A DNA stretch of 64,000 bases, taken from the NCBI RefSeq assembly GCF_000968375.1, contig NZ_CP009933.1, positions 1,860,001 to 1,924,000 of the forward strand. Direction: 5' to 3'. This document shows positions 33,875-42,714 of this stretch, piece after piece. A program made the translations under genes and the position numbers. Each line of letters opens with the position of its first letter. The first letter of the stretch is position 1. The notes under the pieces are model-generated. The model was not told the DNA's origin, searched no databases, and saw nothing but the letters and a program-made list of their open reading frames with translations. This DNA is from Clostridium scatologenes. GTDB lineage: Bacteria > Bacillota > Clostridia > Clostridiales > Clostridiaceae.

Positions 33875-34363
33875 ATGTTAAAAGAAATACTGTTACTTGG
33901 AAATGATGCTTTATATAAAAAAAGTTTACCTGTTAAAAAAGATGAACTAGATTTAATCAAAGAAACTGTTCTAGATTTGCATGATACTTTAATTGACTTT
34001 CGTAAAAAATATAATGCTGGAAGAGCAATTGCTGCTCCACAAATTGGTGTATTTAAAAGATTAATATATATGTATATTGATAAACCTATAGTTTTTATTA
34101 ATCCTATATTAAAATTTGACAACAAGGAAATCATGGAAGTAATGGATGACTGCATGTCCTTTCCAAATCTTTTAGTAAAAGTTAACCGTTATAAGGAATG
34201 TACTGTTATGTATAAAGATATAGACTTTATAGACAGAACAATAAAGTTTGAAGGCGATCTATCAGAATTGATACAGCATGAATATGATCATCTCGATGGC
34301 ATTTTAGCTACAATGAGGGCTATAGACAACAAATCTTTCTACCTAAAAAACAAAGGAGTATAA
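33875..34363 (+). CDS. peptide deformylase-like protein with altered metal motif
   Basis: The 162-residue protein follows the deformylase fold. Motif I reads GRAIAAPQIG instead of GxGxAAPQ, motif II DDCMSFP instead of EGCLSxP, and motif III QHEYDHLDGI is normal. The metal ligands (one Cys, two His) and the catalytic Glu are thus kept, while the residues around them differ. It is not the housekeeping enzyme and may hydrolyse another formyl or acyl amide. It lies four bases before the racemase gene under a MocR-type regulator, which suggests amino-acid derivative metabolism. AGGGAGG precedes the ATG. Confidence 0.8.
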   Translation: MLKEILLLGNDALYKKSLPVKKDELDLIKETVLDLHDTLIDFRKKYNAGRAIAAPQIGVFKRLIYMYIDKPIVFINPILKFDNKEIMEVMDDCMSFPNLLVKVNRYKECTVMYKDIDFIDRTIKFEGDLSELIQHEYDHLDGILATMRAIDNKSFYLKNKGV

Positions 34364-34367
34364 AATT

Positions 34368-35054
34368 ATGAAAAAAATTGGAATATTAGGCGGAATAAGT
34401 TCTGCTTCCACAATTCAATATTATAAAACTATACTTAATATGTACTATGAAAAATTTTCAGATTACTATTATCCTGAAATAACAATTAATAGCTTAAATT
34501 TTCAATATTTCACGGATTTAGAAAATGAAAATAAGATTTCTGAGTACACAAATTATATTATAAATGGAATCAATAATTTACAAAAATCTGGTGCTGACTT
34601 TATTATAATGGCTGCAAATTCTCCTCATTCAGTGTTTCACACTGTAAAACAGGAAATAGATTTACCTATACTAAGTATTGTTGATACAGCTGCAAAAGAA
34701 TGTACCAAGCTTAAATTAAAAAAGGTGTTATTGACAGGAATAAAATACACCATGCAAAACTCTTTTTATCAAGAAGGATTGAAAGCATATGGTATAGAGG
34801 TATTAACTCCATCTCCAAAACACCAAGATGAAATAAATTCCATGATTTTTGATGAACTTGTCTTAAACAAAGTAATGAACAATACCAAAAAAAATTTCAT
34901 TGACATCATATGTCAATATGATGTTGATGGTATAATTTTAGGGTGCACTGAACTGCCACTTTTAATAAATCAAGAAGATATAGATATTCCACTAATTGAT
35001 ACCATTAAACTTCATTGTAAAGCAGCATTATCATATTCTTTACAAAAAAGCTAA
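34368..35054 (+). CDS. aspartate/glutamate racemase-family protein
   Basis: The 228-residue protein begins KKIGILGGISSASTIQYYKTI and has the two catalytic-site segments of the family. The first reads MAANSPHSVF, where a Thr or Cys stands in active racemases, so a Ser replaces the usual residue. The second, LGCTELPLLI, keeps its Cys. Loss of one thiol is seen in one-way or decarboxylase-like relatives, so racemisation is uncertain. It is co-transcribed with the deformylase-like gene (four-base gap), and the pair probably acts on one amino-acid derivative. Confidence 0.8.
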   Translation: MKKIGILGGISSASTIQYYKTILNMYYEKFSDYYYPEITINSLNFQYFTDLENENKISEYTNYIINGINNLQKSGADFIIMAANSPHSVFHTVKQEIDLPILSIVDTAAKECTKLKLKKVLLTGIKYTMQNSFYQEGLKAYGIEVLTPSPKHQDEINSMIFDELVLNKVMNNTKKNFIDIICQYDVDGIILGCTELPLLINQEDIDIPLIDTIKLHCKAALSYSLQKS

Positions 35055-35110
35055 CTAAACCTTACTTTATTCTAATCATTTTCCATATAATCCAGGTATG
35101 TATAAAGAAT

Positions 35111-35147
35111 AGGATAATTTGGTCGATATAGCTATATAGGATAATTT
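35111..35147 (+). promoter_or_regulatory. direct repeats flanking a palindrome upstream of the small repeat protein
   Basis: AGGATAATTT occurs at 35111-35120 and 35138-35147, flanking the palindrome ATATAGCTATAT (35126-35137), about 45 bases before the ATG at 35190. It is likely a control site; the factor is unknown. Confidence 0.4.
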
Positions 35148-35189
35148 TTATTAAATTGTAAAAAAATTTATATAAAGGAGAAAAAACTA

Positions 35190-35654
35190 ATGAATTCAAT
35201 AACTAATCTTAGAAATAGCCTATATGGCTTATATCTTAAAAATAATCAACAATATTCAAATACACAATCTTTATCTGGAATTTTTAATAATGATTCAACA
35301 ACACTATATCCAATGAATATTAGTGAAAAAGCAGTACAACTGTCAAATAAATCCAAACAAAACAAATCAAATCCATTGAATAGTTTAGTATCCAATGGAA
35401 CAATCACTCAATCACAAGCTACTGCTGTAAATGATGCATTTCAAGCAGCATTAAAACTTAATTTATCAAGATCCTATAGCAGTACACCAGTTAATCCTAT
35501 AAAAAGCCTTGTAAAGAATGGGACAATCACTCAATCACAGGCTACTGCAATAACTAATGCTTATTTATCTGCATATCACTCTAATCAAGATACTACACAG
35601 ACAACATCTGCAAATAATTCTGCACACAGTACTGTCAAACAACATGTTAAATAA
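35190..35654 (+). CDS. small Ser/Asn/Gln-rich protein with two internal repeats
   Basis: The 154-residue protein has no signal peptide or membrane segment. Two copies of a 24-residue unit, NP-[LI]-xSLVxNGTITQSQATA-[VI]-xxA-[FY], occur at about 68-91 and 109-132. The rest is rich in Ser, Asn, Thr and Gln. The xGTITQxQAxAI pattern resembles helical units in clostridial proteins that I cannot name. A strong AAAGGAG site precedes the ATG, so the gene is real. A structural role, for example in the spore coat, is only a guess from the composition. Confidence 0.65.
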   Translation: MNSITNLRNSLYGLYLKNNQQYSNTQSLSGIFNNDSTTLYPMNISEKAVQLSNKSKQNKSNPLNSLVSNGTITQSQATAVNDAFQAALKLNLSRSYSSTPVNPIKSLVKNGTITQSQATAITNAYLSAYHSNQDTTQTTSANNSAHSTVKQHVK

Positions 35655-35767
35655 AAAGATTTCATAAATTTACGAAAAAGCAAGGGAAGCTACTAGCTTA
35701 CCTTAAAAATTGTATGAGTTCAGTTTAAATATTAAAGTTTTATTTTTTAGCACAATACTACTTAAAC

Positions 35768-36613
35768 TTATTGTAAAAATATCACTGCAGATGAGTCATC
35801 ACTTTTTTTAAATCTAGGAAATTTCATTACATCTGCATCCTTTTCTTCAATAAGCCTTATATTCTTATATACTTGATACAATCCTTGTTCTTCAACAATT
35901 GAAATAAGATTTTCAGCCTGTAAATATTTATAATTATCAAAAATTGCTGAAAAACCATCTGTCATTAATAATGCCTTTTTGCATTGCTCCAAATCCAAAT
36001 ACCCATAAATAGAATTTTCTACTGCATTTTTATCAAATCCTAATGTCCAATAACCTTCTGGAGTATTTTTTAGCAATCTATGTTTAATAAGTAATTGATT
36101 TATTCTCTGTCTAGCCTCAATAAAACTTATTCCTTCATTTAACATTAATTTATTCATTTCAGCTTTTGCTATATTATCTAGTTTATCAAGCAATGTCTGT
36201 TTAATAATACTTAACTTTCCATTATTATCCTCAACCATAAGTGTGCAATCGCCAAGTAAAAAGTACTCTACTTTATTATTGTTAATTCTAATTATAGTTA
36301 TAGAAGCAGCTGGCAAATCAACTTTATCAGGATGCTTTGATGAAGAAATTTTATCAAATTTATTACCTATAAAGCTTATTCCGTTAGAAACAATTTCCTT
36401 AATATCTTTTGATTTATCTAAAATATTGTCTTTTAAGTAATTATTCCACTCATTAACAAACCAATATACATCGCCTTTAGAACCTGTCAAATTAGTTTTA
36501 TTAAGTCCTGTTGCACCATCTATAGCCCATCCATAACTATCATCTGCATAAGCAATATCTTCATTAACCCTATCCTCTGACATCGAAATAAAATCATATG
36601 TTGAAAACTTCAT
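35768..36613 (-). CDS. PP2C-like serine/threonine protein phosphatase
   Basis: From the ATG at 36613 (281 residues; AAGGGG upstream) the PP2C metal motifs are present: VNEDIAYADD, AIDGATGL, FLLGDCTLMV, LMTDGFSAIF and a final KSDDSSAVIFL. The Asp residues that bind the two metals are kept. Between them the protein is rather divergent, with a lysine-rich helical insert (about 150-195). It is cytoplasmic. It is a single gene with no kinase nearby, so its substrate is unknown. Confidence 0.82.
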   Translation of the reverse strand: MKFSTYDFISMSEDRVNEDIAYADDSYGWAIDGATGLNKTNLTGSKGDVYWFVNEWNNYLKDNILDKSKDIKEIVSNGISFIGNKFDKISSSKHPDKVDLPAASITIIRINNNKVEYFLLGDCTLMVEDNNGKLSIIKQTLLDKLDNIAKAEMNKLMLNEGISFIEARQRINQLLIKHRLLKNTPEGYWTLGFDKNAVENSIYGYLDLEQCKKALLMTDGFSAIFDNYKYLQAENLISIVEEQGLYQVYKNIRLIEEKDADVMKFPRFKKSDDSSAVIFLQ

Positions 36614-36868
36614 AAATCTTAACCCCTTAATCTTATTGAATATTATTTTGTATTTATAGCATAATCTCATATTTCTAATAATATATTTTTCATATAATCC
36701 TTTATATTATATCATAACTAAACTTTGGCATATACATAACTTTCAATTAATATAAACACATTACAAGACGAAGCTTCATAAGTTAAAAACTAATAATGAA
36801 AGATAATTCTTAGTTATATCAAAAATCTTTAAATTCATATAAATAAATGAACTTTTGGAGGTAAAATT

Positions 36869-37138
36869 ATGAATGTTTCTTCTAATTACTACAACTACAG
36901 CTATTATAATCAAGCCTATCAGATAAATGCTCTTTCAAATCCTCAATTGTATATTACAAGGACAAGTTCATCTCCTAATTCAGATTCTTCTGAGGTTAAA
37001 GTTAAGAAAGTAAGTTCAAAATCCTCTATGCACACTGAATATGATAAAAATCCAACTTATTCTAACTTAAACTATACTTCAAATTCATTAATAAATTTGC
37101 TTAAATTAAAAGGTATTAACTTTTTTAAAAATCCTTAA
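36869..37138 (+). CDS. small Tyr/Asn/Ser-rich protein of unknown function
   Basis: The 89-residue frame starts MNVSSNYYNYSYYNQAYQIN and is rich in Tyr, Asn and Ser, with a basic middle (EVKVKKVSSKSS) and a short hydrophobic end. TTTTGGAGG lies eight bases upstream, which supports real translation. No signal peptide, membrane segment or known family. Its composition resembles that of the small repeat protein at 35190, so both may be structural. Confidence 0.5.
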   Translation: MNVSSNYYNYSYYNQAYQINALSNPQLYITRTSSSPNSDSSEVKVKKVSSKSSMHTEYDKNPTYSNLNYTSNSLINLLKLKGINFFKNP

Positions 37139-37254
37139 TAATTTACGTAAAATATTTAAAAATTTAAGCATAACCTTTCTCATATTTGTTTAAGAAGTAT
37201 ATTATAAAGCCAAAAATTTCAAATATTATTTTGAGTCATTTTACTATAATAAAA

Positions 37255-37295
37255 AAAGTGATAAACAATTATAAATACAGTTATCACTTTATTTA
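37255..37295. terminator. bidirectional terminator
   Basis: AAAGTGATAA (37255-37264) pairs with TTATCACTTT (37281-37290), with A- and T-rich flanks, between the convergent small gene and the dehydrogenase gene. Confidence 0.75.
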
Positions 37296-37341
37296 CTAAT
37301 ATCACTTGCTTATGAACTTGTATAAATTTAGTATACTTCTA

Positions 37342-38310
37342 TTAAATTTTTTTCTTATTATCTCTGTAACCAGTTTTAAAATCCACTATATTCTTTAATG
37401 GCTGCTGATTTTTAAAATATTCAAGATTTTCAATACTTATGTTAACAATTCTTCTTAAAGTTTCTGGAAGATGAAAAAATCCTGATATATGAGGAGTAAT
37501 AACAACCCCTGGCGCATCCCATAATCTATGTTCAGGTGGCAGCGGTTCTGGCTGCGTTACATCAAGACCTGCACCACTAATAATTCCATTTTCAAGAGCA
37601 TCACACAAATCTTCAGTACATATACAGCTTCCTCTTCCCACATTAAGAATGATTGCATCTTTTCTCATTAAATTAAATTTATCCTTATTAAACAAATGGT
37701 GAGTATCCTTTGTCCCAGGAAGACTTAAAGCCACTACATCTGCTTTAGGCAAAAGTTCATCCAAAGCTTCCATTGTATATAATTCATCAATATATTCTGG
37801 TTTTTCTCCTTTGGTTCTTTTTACTCCTATGGTATAACTTCCAAGTGCCTTCATTTTTCTAGCAAAATCTCCTCCAATGTCACCAAGACCTACAACTAAT
37901 GTTTTACTTCCTTCTATTGAAGTAACATTTCCTTCATCCTTCCATATATGTTTTTTCTGATTCATATAATATAAATTCAACTTCTTTTTAATTTCGAATA
38001 ACATACCAAGCATATGTTCAGATATTGCAAGACCATAAGCACCTGATGCATTTGTAAGATATGCTTCTTCAGGAATTACACCAGCTTCGCAATATCCATC
38101 AGTACCTGCACTGTTTAACTGAAGCCATTTAAGCTTTTTACTTCCCTTTATGTATTCTGGAGGAACATTTCCAATAATTATATCAGCACTTTTTACAATT
38201 TCATCGTTAATTTCTTTAGCTGATATAAAAATATACTCCGCTTCTGGCATCTTTGATTTAAGTTTTTGTTTTTCATCTTCACTTAATGGAATTACAACTA
38301 AAACTCTCAT
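37342..38310 (-). CDS. D-2-hydroxyacid dehydrogenase, NAD-dependent
   Basis: The 322-residue enzyme has the family features: the nucleotide motif VVGLGDIGGDFARKMKALG, the catalytic Arg in ILNVGRGSCI, the Glu in LDVTQPEPLPPEHRLW and the His in VITPHISGFF. It reduces 2-oxoacids to D-2-hydroxyacids or the reverse. The residues do not reveal the substrate. It is divergent from the radical SAM/glycyl radical operon; a link through arylpyruvates would make sense chemically but rests only on position. Confidence 0.88.
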   Translation of the reverse strand: MRVLVVIPLSEDEKQKLKSKMPEAEYIFISAKEINDEIVKSADIIIGNVPPEYIKGSKKLKWLQLNSAGTDGYCEAGVIPEEAYLTNASGAYGLAISEHMLGMLFEIKKKLNLYYMNQKKHIWKDEGNVTSIEGSKTLVVGLGDIGGDFARKMKALGSYTIGVKRTKGEKPEYIDELYTMEALDELLPKADVVALSLPGTKDTHHLFNKDKFNLMRKDAIILNVGRGSCICTEDLCDALENGIISGAGLDVTQPEPLPPEHRLWDAPGVVITPHISGFFHLPETLRRIVNISIENLEYFKNQQPLKNIVDFKTGYRDNKKKI

Positions 38311-38700
38311 GTAATATCACTTCCTTCCAGTACCATTATACTATAAATGTAATTATAAATTTAATAAGCTAAAAACTTTATATTTTCAATTGCATATTAT
38401 TTCTTTATAGAATTATTACTTACTTTCTTACATAGTTGAATATACTTATTATGAAAAATATTACACTTATTAAAAATACTTCTTTTTATAGAGGATTATA
38501 TCATATTATGTAGAATAAATATATTATGGGTTCAAATAGCATTAAAGTATTATATAATGCTTATTATTTCTGCAACTTTGTTTCAATAAAATAGGCAACT
38601 AGGGTTTGCTTAAATCTCTGTAAACCTATTTCTAATTCAAAAGATATCCATTAGTTAAATGCATCTAATGACGGTGGTAAATTATAAAGGAGACAAAAGA
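38311..38700 (+). promoter_or_regulatory. long leader region before the radical SAM/glycyl radical operon
   Basis: This is a gene-free region. Between 38590 and 38630 the segment AAACCTATT can pair either with AATAGG (38590-38595) or with AGGGTTTGC (38601-38609), so two exclusive foldings are possible in the leader. No known riboswitch is recognised. The DNA at 38330-38580 is very AT-rich and shows no clear promoter. Confidence 0.35.
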
Positions 38701-40086
38701 ATGAAAAACGATATGATGAAAGCATTATCTCAGCTAAATAGTGAAGAAAAATATGAAAGTATCATAAGCCTTACTTCAACTATTTTAATTGAACATCCAG
38801 ATGATATCAAAGTTCGCTATTGTCTAGCAATGGCTTATATTGCAAAAGGTGATAAAACTAAGGGATTAAAGCATTTGCAAAATTTAATTACCCAATCATT
38901 AAGTACAAATAAAGTAGACAAGCTTCATAGACTATTTGTTAATCAGGTAATATTACAGACAGTACAAATTACAGAACTTACACTCCATGGTGGTGACGTA
39001 CTTGGAGCAAATACAATTCAAATGGTTAAAGAAGTAAAGCTTTACGCACATAAACTTGGAGAAATGGATCTAGAACATAGTGCTGAAAATATTTTAAAAA
39101 GATGGATACATATAAACTCATACAATCATCCAATAGTAGCATTAATTCCTGATTCACCATTAACTCTTCAAGTAGAGCCAACTAATGCCTGTAACTTAAA
39201 CTGCACTATGTGCCCTCGCAGTAAGATGACCCGCAAGGTGGGATTTATGGATACAGCGGTTTTCGATGAAATGCTTAACGGATGGAAGAATAGAGTAATT
39301 ATTAAGCAAGTACAGCATTTAATTTTTGGTACTACTTTCCCCATCATAAAAAAAGGTTCCATTAAACTCTTTTTTATGGGTGAACCTTTGATTCACAATC
39401 AACTAGATAAATTAATAGAAAGTGGAAAACGGGCTGGTTGTACTGTTGGAATCCAAACTAATGGCATATCCCTTATAAATAAAGAGGTTCGCCAAAAATT
39501 GTTGTCAGCGAAACCTTCAGTAATAGGAATCTCTCTTGATGGTATAAATGAAATGTCATATGAAGCTGTTAGACAAGGAGCCCGCTTAATGGATATTTGC
39601 AAAGGATTGGAGGCGCTATATAAAGAACGTGAGGAAATGAATTTACATAGAAAGATATGGATTATGATATCTTCTATTATTCCAAAATGGAATCAGCCAT
39701 CGCTGGAACGTGCACAAAAATTTCTTGAGCCCATCCGTCCTTTTGTAGATCATATTGGATTTATTCCTCTAAGTCGCGAACGAGATCCAAAATTTTATGA
39801 TGAGAACGGTAATATTACCTTATACAGTAAACAGCCTATAACCAGTGTATCAAAACTGCAACCGTTATGTGTAGAACCATTTACTAAACTTAATGTTCTT
39901 TGGGATGGGAGTATCGCTCCATGTTGTTATGACATTGATTGTGATATGCCACTAGGTCACATTAAAGATGGTATCGATAATGTGTGGAAGTCCAGTAAAA
40001 TAAAAGAACTTCAGAATGCTCTTTTAAATCAAGATATTAAGAAATATCACCTATGTTCACTATGTGTGGGCACCAACAAAATATAA
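38701..40086 (+). CDS. radical SAM/SPASM protein with N-terminal TPR-like region
   Basis: The ATG at 38701 (461 residues) has AAAGGAG and is preferred over the upstream ATG. Residues 1-135 are helical and TPR-like (SEEKYESIISLTSTILIEHPDDIKVRYCLAMAYIAKGDKTKG). The radical SAM site is C164-N-L-N-C168-T-M-C171. A C-terminal SPASM/twitch region with CVEPF, DGSIAPCCYDIDC and HLCSLC supplies ligands for extra Fe-S clusters. SPASM proteins usually modify peptides or proteins. The gene sits 27 bases before the glycyl radical enzyme gene, so it probably serves that enzyme or its product. It is not the activase, which is encoded downstream. Arg codons CGC/CGT are unusually common. Confidence 0.85.
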   Translation: MKNDMMKALSQLNSEEKYESIISLTSTILIEHPDDIKVRYCLAMAYIAKGDKTKGLKHLQNLITQSLSTNKVDKLHRLFVNQVILQTVQITELTLHGGDVLGANTIQMVKEVKLYAHKLGEMDLEHSAENILKRWIHINSYNHPIVALIPDSPLTLQVEPTNACNLNCTMCPRSKMTRKVGFMDTAVFDEMLNGWKNRVIIKQVQHLIFGTTFPIIKKGSIKLFFMGEPLIHNQLDKLIESGKRAGCTVGIQTNGISLINKEVRQKLLSAKPSVIGISLDGINEMSYEAVRQGARLMDICKGLEALYKEREEMNLHRKIWIMISSIIPKWNQPSLERAQKFLEPIRPFVDHIGFIPLSRERDPKFYDENGNITLYSKQPITSVSKLQPLCVEPFTKLNVLWDGSIAPCCYDIDCDMPLGHIKDGIDNVWKSSKIKELQNALLNQDIKKYHLCSLCVGTNKI

Positions 40087-40113
40087 AATATTTTAATCGA
40101 GGAGGAACGCTCT

Positions 40114-42711
40114 ATGGAATTTAAAAAGAATCAAACACCTACATGGCCACCAACTACAGAAGAAAAAGAAGAATCTGGATTTATTGATCGTGAAGTTAAA
40201 GGACAACCTTCAACTGAAAGAAATAAAAAAATCAAACAACGTTATTTAGATGCAAGACTTATGCTGGACCCAGAATTTTCAATTTTATTTACAAAAAAAT
40301 GGCGTGAATGTGATGGTCAGCCTGTATTAATACGTCATGCTAAAGCTTATGCTTATGCACTAGAAAATGTTACTCCATCAATTCTACCTGATGAATTAAT
40401 TGTAATGCAGAAAACCCGTTACACACGTGGAGCACCAGTTCATCTTCAGTACAGTCAGCAATTCTATCCAATTATGTTAAGTCACGCCGAATCTTTAGAA
40501 GACAAAAAAATATATGATATAGGAATGGGCGGCGGACGTAAACATGTTGAAATAAAAGGTTTAAAGCAGTGTGGAATTTATGCAATCAAAGATGAGGATG
40601 TTCAACCACTTTTGGATGCTTGCAATTATTGGAAAGGCAAATGTATTGATGAATCAGCTGAAAAATTTATTAACGAAAATATGCCTGATGCAGAAACCTT
40701 TAACAATGGCTATAAAGTAAATATGTGGCCTTTAAGTGTTGTTTCCATAATGGAAGGCAGATGGGTACCTGCTTATGATATAATCGTAGAACGCGGTCTT
40801 GAGGATGTTATCAATGAATGTAAGGAACATATTGCCAATACTTTACCTACTACCTATGATGTTGCAGAAAAAATCTTATTCTGGAGAGCTTCAATTATCT
40901 CCTGTGAAGCAGTAATAAATTGGGCAAAGAACTATGCAAAAAAAGCTCGCGAAGATGCAGATACTGAAACAGACATAACACGTAAAAAAGAATTATTAAA
41001 TATAGCAGAAATGCTTGAATGGGTTCCTGCAAAACCTGCACGTAATTTCATGGAGGCACTTCAATCTGCATGGATAGGCCATATTGCTGTAGGACAAGAT
41101 TGTTCTGTAGTTGGTCTTTCACCAGGAAGATGGGGACAATTGTTGTACCCTTATTATAAAAAAGATCTTGAAAAAGGAAAGTTAACACGTGCACAAGTTA
41201 TTGAGGCAATGGAACAGATACGTATCAAATTCTCAGGAAATGAGTACATTGCACCACGTGCATGGTCTGCAATGGCTTCTGGAAATGCATACCAACATTT
41301 GGTAGTTGGTGGTGTAAACAAAAATGGGCTGCCAGCAGAAAATGACCTAGAATTTGATATTTTACAAGCCGGCATTAATATGCAGACAATACAGCCAACC
41401 CTTGGAGTCCAGGTAAGTTCAAAGACCAGCAATAAGTTGATGATGAAAGCTGCAGAATGCTGTAAGAGTGGCGGTGGATATCCAGCATTCTTCAATAACG
41501 ATGTTAGCATTCAACATTTATTAATAGATGAAAGTGAAGAGGATATTACTTTAGAGGATGCAAGAGATGTAGCTATTGCAGGATGTGTTGAAATCGGAAC
41601 ACAGGGAACTTCACATGGTATCACGCATCCAGCATTCTTTAATGAACCAAAGATTCTTGAAATAGTTCTTAATGATGGTGTTGATCCAAGAACAAATGTA
41701 AGATGCTATGATCCTCTAGGAGAAATAGACAGCTATGAAAAGCTGTGGGATGCATGGTGCAAAGTTGAATCAAAATATCTTAAATTTTACATGGATTCAT
41801 GGAACTATACGGTACAAATGCGTCGTGAAATAAATCCTCTAGTATTTTCTTCGGTGTTAATGAAGGATTGTATTAAGACTGGTAGGCCTATGGACGAAAA
41901 TGGATGCCGCTATAATAAGTCAGTAACCTTATTGAATTCAGGAATGGTTAATGTAGCAAACAGTTTTGCTGCTATAAAAAAGTGCGTATTTGAAGAAAAT
42001 TTATTTACTATGGATGAATTAAAACAATCTTTGAAAGAAAACTTCGGTTATGAGAAATCAGATAATCGCACCTCCATGCTTGAACAAAAACGAATTGATA
42101 TGAAATGGGCTAAGATTCATAAACTATGTCTTGATGCACCAAAGTTTGGTAATGATGATGATTATGTTGATAGTATTTTTGTAGATTTGTGGCAGCATTA
42201 TAAAGATGTAGTTTCAAAACAAACAACTTATTTAGGCTATCATTGGGTTCCGGCAGCATTATCCATATCATCACATGGCCCATTTGGTCGTGTATGTGGA
42301 GCAACACCTGATGGAAGATTAGCAGGTGTAACATTAACCGATGGCATCCTTTCGGCAACTCCAGGAACTGACGTTAATGGTCCCATAGCTCTATTAAATT
42401 CTGGGATTAAACTGGATTGTACTGATATGCGTAGCGTACAGTTGAATATGAAATTTCATCCTAATGCTGTTAAAGGCACTGAAGGATCTCATCACCTTGT
42501 AGACCTAATTAGAGGCTATTTTAGCAAAGGTGGTTACCATATTCAATTCAATATAGTGGACTCCAAAATGCTTAGAGACGCACAGGCACATCCTGAAAAC
42601 TACCGTGACTTAATTGTACGTGTTGCTGGCTTTAGTGCATATTGGGTTGAACTTGGCAAACCAATTCAAGATGAGATTATCGCCAGAACAGAATACGGAA
42701 CATCAGTATAA
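40114..42711 (+). CDS. glycyl radical enzyme, arylacetate decarboxylase type
   Basis: The 865-residue protein has the thiyl Cys491 and partner Glu493 in AGCVEIGTQG and the radical Gly839 in VRVAGFSAYWVELGKPIQDEIIARTEY. The last segment and VTPSILPDELIVMQKTRYTRG closely match the large subunit of p-hydroxyphenylacetate decarboxylase (HPAD) as I recall it. HPAD Glu637, which holds the phenol OH, aligns with Leu607, and HPAD His536 with Ala. No gene for the HPAD small Fe-S subunit is present. A decarboxylase for a non-phenolic arylacetate, such as indoleacetate (giving skatole) or phenylacetate (giving toluene), fits best. A dehydratase-type reaction is less likely. A strong GAGGAGG site precedes the ATG. 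Confidence 0.85.
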   Translation: MEFKKNQTPTWPPTTEEKEESGFIDREVKGQPSTERNKKIKQRYLDARLMLDPEFSILFTKKWRECDGQPVLIRHAKAYAYALENVTPSILPDELIVMQKTRYTRGAPVHLQYSQQFYPIMLSHAESLEDKKIYDIGMGGGRKHVEIKGLKQCGIYAIKDEDVQPLLDACNYWKGKCIDESAEKFINENMPDAETFNNGYKVNMWPLSVVSIMEGRWVPAYDIIVERGLEDVINECKEHIANTLPTTYDVAEKILFWRASIISCEAVINWAKNYAKKAREDADTETDITRKKELLNIAEMLEWVPAKPARNFMEALQSAWIGHIAVGQDCSVVGLSPGRWGQLLYPYYKKDLEKGKLTRAQVIEAMEQIRIKFSGNEYIAPRAWSAMASGNAYQHLVVGGVNKNGLPAENDLEFDILQAGINMQTIQPTLGVQVSSKTSNKLMMKAAECCKSGGGYPAFFNNDVSIQHLLIDESEEDITLEDARDVAIAGCVEIGTQGTSHGITHPAFFNEPKILEIVLNDGVDPRTNVRCYDPLGEIDSYEKLWDAWCKVESKYLKFYMDSWNYTVQMRREINPLVFSSVLMKDCIKTGRPMDENGCRYNKSVTLLNSGMVNVANSFAAIKKCVFEENLFTMDELKQSLKENFGYEKSDNRTSMLEQKRIDMKWAKIHKLCLDAPKFGNDDDYVDSIFVDLWQHYKDVVSKQTTYLGYHWVPAALSISSHGPFGRVCGATPDGRLAGVTLTDGILSATPGTDVNGPIALLNSGIKLDCTDMRSVQLNMKFHPNAVKGTEGSHHLVDLIRGYFSKGGYHIQFNIVDSKMLRDAQAHPENYRDLIVRVAGFSAYWVELGKPIQDEIIARTEYGTSV

Positions 42712-42714
42712 TAA

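Noticed and set aside
38591..38611. Sigma-54 promoter (GGCA...TTGC) before the radical SAM gene
   Set aside because: The GG and GC elements are 12 bases apart instead of 10, and no sigma-54 activator gene is in the window.
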